Shown piece by piece: positions 15,757 to 22,218 of a DNA stretch of 28,594 bases. The stretch covers positions 1 through 28,594 of the forward strand of contig NZ_JBLJBV010000051.1 in assembly GCF_047638075.1 (NCBI RefSeq), read 5' to 3'. Each line of letters starts with the position of its first letter. Positions within the stretch are counted from its first letter, which is position 1. A model generated the notes under the pieces. The model searched no databases, had not been told where the DNA came from, and saw nothing but the letters and a program-made list of their open reading frames with translations. A program made the position numbers and the translations under genes. The stretch is from UBA6197 sp047638075. GTDB taxonomy: Bacteria; Pseudomonadota; Alphaproteobacteria; Rhodobacterales; Rhodobacteraceae.

Positions 15757-16058
15757 CAGCACTCCGATCTGGCTAAATGGCTTGATGGGATCTGTTTGAC
15801 ATTCAGCTTAGCGAATATTTTCGCTACGACAAAGAAATAATCTTGCGGCCAGAAGGGACATGGCGTCGCACCTGTTGCGTCTGGCCATTGCGCCTTGCCC
15901 TTCGCGATGGGGTGGATTGTCGTTGCCCTTACGGGGCATGTTCCGCTAAACGTGGAAAACATATCACAATAATTAGGGGTTAGGTCAGTTTCGGAGTTTT
16001 CGTGAAATGCGTGAAATATCTTCCGGGCGCCAGACACTTGCACCAGTTAGGGGGTTAG
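15757..16058. other. Divergent intergenic region, octaheme gene / nrnC
   Basis: This stretch of about 300 bp has no convincing gene; a 95-codon minus-strand frame across it lacks a ribosome-binding site and family resemblance. It should hold promoters for both flanking genes. Visible structure: the palindrome at 15809-15826, a direct repeat CGTGAAAT at 16001-16008 and 16010-16017, and TTAGGGGTTAG at 15973-15983 echoed by TTAGGGGGTTAG at 16047-16058. The second of these supplies the nrnC ribosome-binding site. Confidence 0.6.
15809..15826. promoter_or_regulatory. 18-bp palindrome, candidate operator of the octaheme/cytochrome b genes
   Basis: TAGCGAATATTTTCGCTA has perfect 7-bp arms (TAGCGAA/TTCGCTA) around TATT, and ends about 53 bp before the octaheme ATG. 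On the minus strand a TTGTCG lies directly upstream and a TAAGCT overlaps its far end at a 16-17 bp spacing, so a bound regulator could sit across a promoter. The form suits a dimeric repressor or activator; it does not match the FNR TTGAT-N4-ATCAA site. Confidence 0.45.
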
Positions 16059-16673
16059 ATGACGATCCATCTGCACAAGAATGATTTGCCCGATGGGCTT
16101 CGATTGGGGCCTGTGGTGGCTGTTGATACGGAAACGATGGGCCTTGATCCGCGCCGTGACCGGCTGTGCGTGGTGCAGCTATCAGCGGGCGATGGCGATG
16201 CGCATCTGGTGCAGATCGCCAAGGGGCAGAAGGCGGCGCCCAATCTTTGTGCGTTGATGGCCGACCCTGCGGTGACAAAGCTGTTTCATTTTGCCCGCTT
16301 TGATCTTGCAGCGCTTTACAATGCCTTTGGTGTGGTGACGGCACCAGTGTTTTGCACCAAGATTGCCTCAAAAATGGTGCGCACCTTTACGGACCGGCAT
16401 GGGTTGAAATACCTGCTTCAGGATCTGGTCGGGGTCGATGTTTCCAAACAGCAGCAAACCTCGGATTGGGGCGCAGCCAAACTGACGCAGGCGCAGATGG
16501 ATTATGCGGCATCAGACGTGCTTTATCTGCACAGATTGATGGAAGAGCTGCAAAAGCGGCTTTTACGCGAAGACCGCACGGCGCTGGCGCAGGCGTGTTT
16601 TGACTTTTTGCCTGCCCGGGCGCAGTTGGACCTGATGGGCTGGGATGAACCGAATGACATTTTCCACCACTGA
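16059..16673 (+). CDS. nrnC: NrnC-type nanoRNase (RNase D-like DEDDy exonuclease)
   Basis: This 3'-5' exonuclease degrades very short RNAs, chiefly dinucleotides, in alphaproteobacteria that lack the usual oligoribonuclease. The DEDDy residues are Asp23 and Glu25 (AVDTETMGLD), Asp82 (FHFARFD), and Tyr149 and Asp153 (YAASDVLYLH). At 204 residues it has only the nuclease domain and no HRDC domains, unlike RNase D of about 375. The blocks RLCVVQLS, KGQKAAPNL, CTKIASKMVRTFTDRHGLK and SKQQQTSDW are those I associate with NrnC of Bartonella and Brucella. The start has AGGGGG 4 nt upstream. It overlaps the kdsD start by 29 bp and leads the kdsD-lpt operon. Confidence 0.9.
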   Translation: MTIHLHKNDLPDGLRLGPVVAVDTETMGLDPRRDRLCVVQLSAGDGDAHLVQIAKGQKAAPNLCALMADPAVTKLFHFARFDLAALYNAFGVVTAPVFCTKIASKMVRTFTDRHGLKYLLQDLVGVDVSKQQQTSDWGAAKLTQAQMDYAASDVLYLHRLMEELQKRLLREDRTALAQACFDFLPARAQLDLMGWDEPNDIFHH

Positions 16674-17619
16674 GTTTCTGGAAACCGCCCGCCGCGTGAT
16701 CGGGATCGAGGCGGAGGGGCTGAAGGCGCTGGCGCAATCGTTGGACGGGTCGTTTGCCACGGCAGTGCAGGTGATCCTGGCCGCGAAGGGCCGGGTGATC
16801 GTGTCGGGCATGGGTAAATCGGGCCATGTCGGGCGCAAGATCACGGCGACTCTGGCCTCGACCGGGACACCGGCGCAGTTTGTTCACCCTGCCGAGGCCA
16901 GCCACGGCGATCTGGGTATGGTCACGCGCGATGACGTGGCGCTGGTGCTGTCAAACTCGGGCGAGACGCCCGAGCTTTCTGACATCGTTGCCCATTGCAA
17001 ACGTTTTTCCATCCCGCTGATCGGGGTTGCCGGTCGGGCGGGCAGCACCTTGCTGCGGCAGGCGGATGTGGCGATCGTGCTACCTCAGGCGGCCGAGGCC
17101 TGTGGCACCGGCGTGGTGCCGACGACATCAACCACGATGACACTGGCGCTGGGTGATGCCTTGGCCGTGGCGTTGATGGAGCATCGAAAATTCACGCCTG
17201 AGCATTTTCGCACGTTCCACCCCGGGGGCAAGCTGGGGGCGCGGCTGGCAAAGGTGGGTGATCTGATGCACGACGATCTGCCCTTGGTCAGCCAATCCAC
17301 CCCGATGGGCGACGCGTTGTTGGAGATCAGCCAAAAGGGCTTTGGCGTGGTGGGCGTGACTGACGGCGCGGGTGCGCTGGTCGGGGTCATCACCGATGGT
17401 GACCTGCGCCGCCATATGGAGGGTCTGTTATCGCATACCGCCGCCGAGGTGATGACCCACGCCCCCCGCACCATCGAGCCCGGTGCCCTGGCGGAAAAAG
17501 CGGTGGCCGCGATGAATGAACGCAAGATCACCAGCCTGTTCGTGGTGGCGCCTGACGCCGGTGGCGTGCCTTGCGGGATCTTGCATATCCATGATTGCCT
17601 GCGTGCCGGGGTGGTTTGA
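16645..17619 (+). CDS. kdsD: D-arabinose-5-phosphate isomerase KdsD (KpsF/GutQ family)
   Basis: This enzyme converts ribulose 5-phosphate to arabinose 5-phosphate, the precursor of the Kdo sugar of lipopolysaccharide. The SIS domain (about residues 40-190) carries SGMGKSGHVGRK (54-65) and TGTPAQFVHPAEASHGDLGM, both near-invariant. Two CBS domains follow (about 208-324), giving the normal three-domain protein of 324 residues. The start at 16645 lies inside the nrnC end; the ATG at 16654 is an alternative, and neither has a strong ribosome-binding site, as expected for coupled translation. It shares one base with the lptC start. Position before lptC-lptA-lptB matches the role in LPS supply. No kdsC is adjacent. 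Confidence 0.95.
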   Translation: MNRMTFSTTEFLETARRVIGIEAEGLKALAQSLDGSFATAVQVILAAKGRVIVSGMGKSGHVGRKITATLASTGTPAQFVHPAEASHGDLGMVTRDDVALVLSNSGETPELSDIVAHCKRFSIPLIGVAGRAGSTLLRQADVAIVLPQAAEACGTGVVPTTSTTMTLALGDALAVALMEHRKFTPEHFRTFHPGGKLGARLAKVGDLMHDDLPLVSQSTPMGDALLEISQKGFGVVGVTDGAGALVGVITDGDLRRHMEGLLSHTAAEVMTHAPRTIEPGALAEKAVAAMNERKITSLFVVAPDAGGVPCGILHIHDCLRAGVV

Positions 17620-18224
17620 TGCGCGGTCATGACAACATCCATTCGCGGCTGGTGGCATGGGCCAAGATTGCCTTGCCGCTGGCTGCTCTGGTGCTGTTGT
17701 CGACGCTGTTCATGTTTTCCGGCAAGGTCGATCCGTCTGATGCGATCCCCTATGCGGATGTCGATGTTGCAGACCTCGCGCGCGAACCGCGCCTGACGGC
17801 GCCCGAATATGCCGGCGTGACCGAAGACGGTGGCGCCCTTACCGTAACCGCCGAAACCGCAACGCCTGATCCTGACGGGCAAGGCGGGGCCGTCGCCCAT
17901 GCCATGGTTGCCCATCTGGAAACGCCATCGGGGTTGAAGGCTGAACTGGCTTCGGCTAGTGGGCGGATCGACCCTGCGGCTGGACTCATCAGCTTTTCAA
18001 AGGCTGTAGTCTTGTCTACGTCGACCGGTTATTCGGTCAAGACGGCCGATCTGCAAGCCGCGACTGACCGTTCCCTTCTGACCGCGCCGGGGCCGGTTGA
18101 TGCAACGACCCCTTTTGGCACGTTGACGGCGGGTTCCATGCGTCTATCGTCGGCGGATGGTGGCGCTACCCACGTTCTGGTTTTCAACGATGGCGTGAAG
18201 CTGATATATCGACCCGAGGAATGA
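17619..18224 (+). CDS. lptC: LPS export component LptC
   Basis: LptC is the bitopic inner-membrane protein that receives LPS from LptB2FG and hands it to LptA. The ATG at 17619 overlaps the kdsD stop (TGATG) and gives 201 residues; an in-frame start 8 codons earlier lies within kdsD. One membrane helix covers about 15-37 (WAKIALPLAALVLLSTLFMF). The periplasmic part has the beta-jellyroll pattern of alternating hydrophobic strands, with the conserved DGG-A and L-T-A-E-T segments. Sequence identity in this family is low, so the call leans partly on its place between kdsD and lptA. Confidence 0.87.
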   Translation: MRGHDNIHSRLVAWAKIALPLAALVLLSTLFMFSGKVDPSDAIPYADVDVADLAREPRLTAPEYAGVTEDGGALTVTAETATPDPDGQGGAVAHAMVAHLETPSGLKAELASASGRIDPAAGLISFSKAVVLSTSTGYSVKTADLQAATDRSLLTAPGPVDATTPFGTLTAGSMRLSSADGGATHVLVFNDGVKLIYRPEE

Positions 18225-18231
18225 GGATATT

Positions 18232-18723
18232 ATGCCTGCGCTAATCCGCCCCCTGATGTTTGCTGTCGCGTTGATTGTGGTGCCGCTGGGCGCTGCGGCG
18301 CAGCAGATTAACTTTGGCGGCATCCGCGCCGATACGACTGCCCCGGTTGAGGTTACGGCGGATAGTCTGGGGGTCAACCAGGCCGATGGCAGCGCTACCT
18401 TTACCGGTAATGTGGTGGTGGGGCAGGGTGAAATGCGGCTGTCCGCAGCCACCGTAAGAATCGAATACGGCGCGGATGGTCAGTCCAGGATCGAACGGCT
18501 TTTCGCCTCGGGGGGGGTGACGCTGGTCAATGCAACAGAGGCCGCCGAGGCGCGCGAGGCGGTCTATACCATTGCCAGCGGACAGATCGTTTTGACGGGT
18601 GACGTGCTGCTGACACAGGGTCAGAACGTCATGTCAGGGGAAAAACTGACCGTAGATCTGAAAACCGGCACCGGTGCGATGGATGGCCGCGTGCGCACCA
18701 TCTTGCAACCCGGTGGCAAGTGA
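18232..18723 (+). CDS. lptA: Periplasmic LPS-bridge protein LptA
   Basis: LptA polymerises into the periplasmic bridge that carries LPS from LptC to LptD. It has 163 residues. A signal peptide covers 1-23 (cleavage at GAAA-QQ). The OstA-type fold is shown by repeated strands such as VEVTADSLGVNQADGSATFTGNVVVGQGEMRLSAATVRIEY, with the G-N-V motif and later LTGDVLLTQGQNVMSGEKLTVDLKTG. It starts 7 bp after lptC with a GAGGAT-type ribosome-binding site. Its TGA overlaps the lptB ATG. Confidence 0.94.
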   Translation: MPALIRPLMFAVALIVVPLGAAAQQINFGGIRADTTAPVEVTADSLGVNQADGSATFTGNVVVGQGEMRLSAATVRIEYGADGQSRIERLFASGGVTLVNATEAAEAREAVYTIASGQIVLTGDVLLTQGQNVMSGEKLTVDLKTGTGAMDGRVRTILQPGGK

Positions 18724-19484
18724 TGGCCGATACTTCTTCTTCGCAGGTCGCGGGGGCGGCTGACGGTCTGCATGTTCAGGGGCTGCACAAAAGTTTTCGC
18801 AAGCGGCTGGTCATCCGTGATGTCACGTTGCATTTGGCGCGGGGCGAGGTGGTGGCCCTTTTGGGGCCGAACGGGTCGGGCAAAACGACCTGCTTTTACA
18901 ACATCGCCGGGCTTATCACCCCGGATTCGGGCAAGGTTTTGATTGACGGGCGCGATGTGACGGCCTTGCCGATGTATCGCCGTGCACGGCTTGGAATAGG
19001 CTATCTGCCGCAAGAAGCCTCCATTTTTCGCGGGCTGTCGGTTGAGAATAATATTCTGGCGGTGCTGGAGATTGCTGTGCCGGACCGGCACAAGCGGCGT
19101 GAGCGATTGGAAGAGCTGCTGGGTGATTTTTCGATAGCGCATCTGCGTCAGGCCCCGGCACTGGCCCTGTCAGGCGGAGAGCGGCGACGGGTCGAGATTG
19201 CGCGCTGTTTGGCCGCAGACCCGAAATATCTGCTGCTGGACGAGCCCTTTGCCGGCGTGGACCCGATCGCGGTGGCAGAAATCCGCGCCCTGGTCACGCA
19301 ACTGAAGTTACGCGGCATCGGCGTGCTGATCACCGATCATAATGTTCGCGAAACGCTGGAAATCGTGGATCGTGCCTATATCTTGCATGATGGTCATGTG
19401 TTGATGTCTGGCACGACAGATGAGGTGGTGCGTGATGAAAATGTGCGCCGGGTCTATTTGGGTGAGGGGTTTCGTTTCGGTTAA
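18723..19484 (+). CDS. lptB: LPS export ABC transporter ATPase LptB
   Basis: This is the cytoplasmic ATPase that powers LPS extraction through LptFG. The ATG at 18723 overlaps the lptA stop (TGATG); the GTG one codon earlier is less likely. In 253 residues: Walker A GPNGSGKT (48-55), Q-loop Gln97 within YLPQEASIFRGLSVENN, signature LSGGERRR (149-156), Walker B LLLDEPFAGVDP (170-181) and switch His206 in TDHN. The phrase YLPQEASIFR..S..NNI is a strong marker of LptB against other ABC proteins. lptF, lptG and rpoN are not in the window. Confidence 0.97.
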   Translation: MADTSSSQVAGAADGLHVQGLHKSFRKRLVIRDVTLHLARGEVVALLGPNGSGKTTCFYNIAGLITPDSGKVLIDGRDVTALPMYRRARLGIGYLPQEASIFRGLSVENNILAVLEIAVPDRHKRRERLEELLGDFSIAHLRQAPALALSGGERRRVEIARCLAADPKYLLLDEPFAGVDPIAVAEIRALVTQLKLRGIGVLITDHNVRETLEIVDRAYILHDGHVLMSGTTDEVVRDENVRRVYLGEGFRFG

Positions 19485-19559
19485 GGCAGACATCCACAAA
19501 ACAGGCACAGGGTTCTTTAAGCTAGCCGTTGACACCCTGCGAAATCCGTACCCAAATGA

Positions 19560-19620
19560 GACAAATGAGTAAACTTTGTCCCCTTGTCGAAAAACTGCAG
19601 TTGATCGACCATCGGTCAAC
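19560..19620. promoter_or_regulatory. Two inverted repeats between lptB and hpf
   Basis: GACAAA (19560-19565) and TTTGTC (19575-19580) flank 9 nt. Further on, GTTGATCGA (19600-19608) and TCGGTCAAC (19612-19620) form a near-perfect 9-bp stem (one G-T) around CCA. A consensus TTGACA at 19529-19534 has only a poor -10 (CCAAAT, 19552-19557) 17 bp away. These look like regulatory sites for hpf rather than an lptB terminator, since no T-run follows. Confidence 0.4.
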
Positions 19621-19664
19621 CTCGCCTTGGCGCAGGGCATTGTTTTATATCCCCGAATTTAACC

Positions 19665-19702
19665 GGACCTTCACCCCAGCCGTGCATGGCTGGGGCGGGT
19701 CC
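19665..19702 (+). promoter_or_regulatory. Long hairpin in the hpf leader
   Basis: CCCCAGCC (19674-19681) and GGCTGGGG (19688-19695) pair around GTGCAT, and outer arms GGACC (19665-19669) and GGTCC (19698-19702) extend the stem. A short ATCTTTTG follows, then the AAGGAG of hpf. It may attenuate transcription, or shield or stabilise the hpf mRNA 5' end. Confidence 0.55.
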
Positions 19703-19721
19703 ATCTTTTGAAGGAGAAGCC

Positions 19722-20300
19722 ATGCGGTACCAGATCAGCGGAAAACAGCTTGACGTGGGTGATGCGCTGCAGACTCATGTGAAATCCGAGCTAAGCGAAA
19801 CGGTCGAGAAATATTCTCAGCGCCCAACGGATGCCATGGTGGTCTTTTCGCGCAATGCGCATGAATATGTCTGCGAGGCGACGGTACATTTATCGACCGG
19901 ATTGACCGCCACGGCGGCGGGTCGTGCCGGTGAGGTGTATGCCGCATTCGAATCCTGCCGCGAAAAGATGGACAAACAGATGCGCCGCCATAAGCGGCGG
20001 CTGAAAGATCACCACCGGGTGCGGCTGGCACCGGTTGAATTCGGGTCCGCAGGCATGTATGTGCTCGCCGCAGATGACAACGAAGCAACGGAATCGGACT
20101 CTGACAGCCTGGCCCCGATAATCGTGGCCGAGATGGAGACAAATGTCGCCACGCTCTCGGTTGGGGAGGCTGTGATGCAGATGGAGTTGTTGGGGGCGCC
20201 GCTTTTGGTGTTCCGCAATGAAAAACATGGCGGGGTGAACGTTGTTCATCGTCGCGATGATGGCAACGTGGGTTGGATAGACCCGCGAAACAGCAAGTAA
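19722..20300 (+). CDS. hpf: Ribosome hibernation promoting factor, long form (HPF/RaiA)
   Basis: This protein binds the 30S decoding channel in stationary phase and pairs ribosomes into 100S dimers. The ATG at 19722 has AAGGAG 6 nt upstream; an in-frame start 12 codons earlier would read through the leader hairpin. The 192 residues hold the N-terminal S30AE domain (1-102: MRYQISGKQLDVGDALQTHVK, then the basic helix MDKQMRRHKRRLKDHH), a variable acidic linker (about 115-140) and the C-terminal dimerisation domain (about 143-189: LSVGEAVMQMELLGAPLLVFRNEKHGGVNVVHRRDDGNVGWIDP). The C-terminal domain marks the long form. The leader and ptsN downstream are both close. Confidence 0.95.
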   Translation: MRYQISGKQLDVGDALQTHVKSELSETVEKYSQRPTDAMVVFSRNAHEYVCEATVHLSTGLTATAAGRAGEVYAAFESCREKMDKQMRRHKRRLKDHHRVRLAPVEFGSAGMYVLAADDNEATESDSDSLAPIIVAEMETNVATLSVGEAVMQMELLGAPLLVFRNEKHGGVNVVHRRDDGNVGWIDPRNSK

Positions 20301-20334
20301 GCGTCTGGGAACGGGCGCGGAAAAGTAAGGACGA

Positions 20335-20799
20335 ATGAATCTTTCGAACCTGCTCCAGCCACAAGCCGTAAAGGTGCTGGCCCACGTCACGAGCAAGAAG
20401 CGCTTGTTTCAAGACCTCGCAGAGATCGCGCATTCAGCCTACGGGCTGAATGTCGCGCAGACGGTTGATGCGCTACAAGAGCGTGAAAGCCTTGGCCCGA
20501 CTGGCGTTGGCCACGGGGTGGCGCTGCCTCACGCGCGGTTGCATGGCTTGGATAAGGTCGTGGCTGTGTTTTTGCGCTTGGAACGACCGCTTGATTTTGA
20601 CGCGGTTGACCGCCAGCCCGTCGATTTGGTGTTTGCGCTGTTCGCCCCCGAGGATTCGGGCGTTGAACATCTCAAGGCGTTGGCATTGGTATCGCGAACC
20701 ATGCGCAATGCCGAGGTTTGTACCAAGCTGCGTGCAAACGTGGACCCCGCAGCGCTTCACGCTGTATTGACCGAGGCACACGGCATGCAAATGGCCTGA
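20335..20799 (+). CDS. ptsN: Nitrogen-regulatory phosphotransferase EIIA (PtsN)
   Basis: PtsN is the terminal phosphoacceptor of the PTS-Ntr regulatory chain, linking nitrogen and carbon status to potassium transport and other targets. It has 154 residues. The phosphorylated His66 lies in GVGHGVALPHARL, the family signature, and DLVFALFAPEDSGVEHLKALALVSR is the usual core. AAGGACG precedes the ATG. It follows hpf by 34 bp, as in enterobacteria. It ends only 6 bp before the stop of the converging sulfotransferase gene. Confidence 0.95.
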   Translation: MNLSNLLQPQAVKVLAHVTSKKRLFQDLAEIAHSAYGLNVAQTVDALQERESLGPTGVGHGVALPHARLHGLDKVVAVFLRLERPLDFDAVDRQPVDLVFALFAPEDSGVEHLKALALVSRTMRNAEVCTKLRANVDPAALHAVLTEAHGMQMA

Positions 20800-20813
20800 G
20801 ACCTGTCAGGGCC
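20793..20813. terminator. Hairpin spanning both stop codons of converging ptsN and sulfotransferase genes
   Basis: GGCCTGA (20793-20799) and TCAGGGCC (20806-20813) pair with one bulged base around GACCTG. Both TGA stops lie in the arms. It may separate the two transcripts, but there is no T-run on either side. Confidence 0.3.
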
Positions 20814-22215
20814 GCCACGCCGCAAAGCCAAATGTGATATAATCGCGCAGGTAGGCTGCGCGCGCGGCCGATTCTAACGTCTCATCATAAATCGCGCCAA
20901 GCGGATAAGGCAGACCGGTTTCGTCTTTGGGGGTGAAACGCGGTGCTGCCACACCAACGACTTTCGCCAAGTATGCCAGATCGGTGATGATATCGGTTTC
21001 GCGCATAATCATATCGGGCGACGCAAACTGCGAAAAACCGTGGAGTATTGCCGTTTGGCTGGCCCAGATGGGATCAATGCGCAGACTGGTCTGACCGTTG
21101 ACGTTGGGCTTTAGAAACCTTAGAAATGCCAGAAAGGCCGCGCTGAATTCGGTGACATCCATCCCGCCAATCTTTTCGTCTGCAGGGATGGGAACCTTGT
21201 AGGTCTTGCGTAAAATCGCACGGGTGTCGGCCTGACCGGGGCGGGCCAGAACCCAGGAAAATGCCAGATGCGCGCGCAATAGCGGATGGCGCAGCACCGT
21301 AAAGCTGCGGTGCCCCGGGTGGGCACGTTTCCACTGGCGCAGGGTTTTTTGGGAAAATCCCTCTTCCAGTCCGCCGTCGCCCAGCAGGGCAAGCCATTCG
21401 CGCAGGGCGATATCCTGCCCGGGGCGAACCGGCATATATAAAAGCCCCGCCCCCTTGCTAGCGATAAATCCGGGTACCGAGGGGCCGCGACGCGGTTCAA
21501 AATTTGGCAGGCGCGACAGATTGAAACGGTCAAGCCGGGCCAGCGAAGTTTCCATCTGGTTAAAATTACGAACCTTTTGTGCCAGTTCTTCGGGGTTTTG
21601 CGGCACCATGGTGCCGGGTATGGCCTCCAGCGCAGCCTCAACGCCTAAAAACCGGGCAAGACCGTTCAGCACTTTCAGATCACGGATGTCATCATAGTCG
21701 AGATAAAAGGCGGTCTGGCCGCTGGTCTGAAGGGCATGGAGCAAATTTGTTTGAAATGCCTCCAGGCTGCTTAGGTGGTTTTCAAACTCATCACTATCAA
21801 AGTCAGCAAGGGCTTGCTTGCGGTGTCGGGCATCGCCTAGTTTCCACTGGCCGGTTGACCGCGCGATTTTCAGACTGACATAGCTTTCAATCGGGTTGCG
21901 GGTCAGAATGATCTTGGCGCAGCGTGGGTCATCCAGCAGCGTTTGCAGAATGCGTGGGTCGTGATTGTGAAAATATCGAAACCCGTTCAGACCGGGCGCG
22001 GCCTTGATCCGCGTCAACAGGGCGAATGGGTCGGCGTCGCGCGCGGCAAGGCTAACGCCCAGCAGATCGCCGCGATTCGGATACCCGATCAATGCGGGGT
22101 TGAACGCTTCACCATGGCAGGTGACACCCGGTAGCGCATTCAGGCAAGATTCAAGAAGATTGGAGCCGGTGCGCATTTCCGCGAACATAACGAACGTCTC
22201 AAAACGGCGCATCAT
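20806..22215 (-). CDS. Tandem sulfotransferase: NodH-like N-terminal domain plus Sulfotransfer_2-like C-terminal domain
   Basis: This probably transfers sulfate from PAPS to a glycan. It has 469 residues, about twice a single NodH. The N-terminal half has the 5'-phosphosulfate loop (EMRTGSNLLE, 13-22) and the 3'-phosphate strand-helix (ILTRNPIESYVSLKIA, 103-118), and ends near 240. The second half looks like another sulfotransferase of the carbohydrate type: YMPVRPGQDIALREWL (260-275) in the loop position, SFTVLRHPLLRAHLAF (304-319) for the 3'-phosphate site, DPIWASQ, and a C-terminal AYLRDYITFGFA. In that half the loop Lys and Thr/Ser are replaced, so it may be inactive. It is the last gene of the polysaccharide operon, 3 bp after the branching transferase. 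Confidence 0.8.
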   Translation of the reverse strand: MMRRFETFVMFAEMRTGSNLLESCLNALPGVTCHGEAFNPALIGYPNRGDLLGVSLAARDADPFALLTRIKAAPGLNGFRYFHNHDPRILQTLLDDPRCAKIILTRNPIESYVSLKIARSTGQWKLGDARHRKQALADFDSDEFENHLSSLEAFQTNLLHALQTSGQTAFYLDYDDIRDLKVLNGLARFLGVEAALEAIPGTMVPQNPEELAQKVRNFNQMETSLARLDRFNLSRLPNFEPRRGPSVPGFIASKGAGLLYMPVRPGQDIALREWLALLGDGGLEEGFSQKTLRQWKRAHPGHRSFTVLRHPLLRAHLAFSWVLARPGQADTRAILRKTYKVPIPADEKIGGMDVTEFSAAFLAFLRFLKPNVNGQTSLRIDPIWASQTAILHGFSQFASPDMIMRETDIITDLAYLAKVVGVAAPRFTPKDETGLPYPLGAIYDETLESAARAAYLRDYITFGFAAWRP

Positions 22216-22218
22216 GGA

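Noticed and set aside
15756..16043. A 95-codon minus-strand frame upstream of the octaheme gene
   Set aside because: No ribosome-binding site or family likeness, and it spans the palindrome and both expected promoter regions.
19529..19711. A 60-codon plus-strand frame between lptB and hpf
   Set aside because: TTG start, no ribosome-binding site, crosses all of the inverted repeats, and its codons are unlike the neighbours; regulatory DNA is the better reading.
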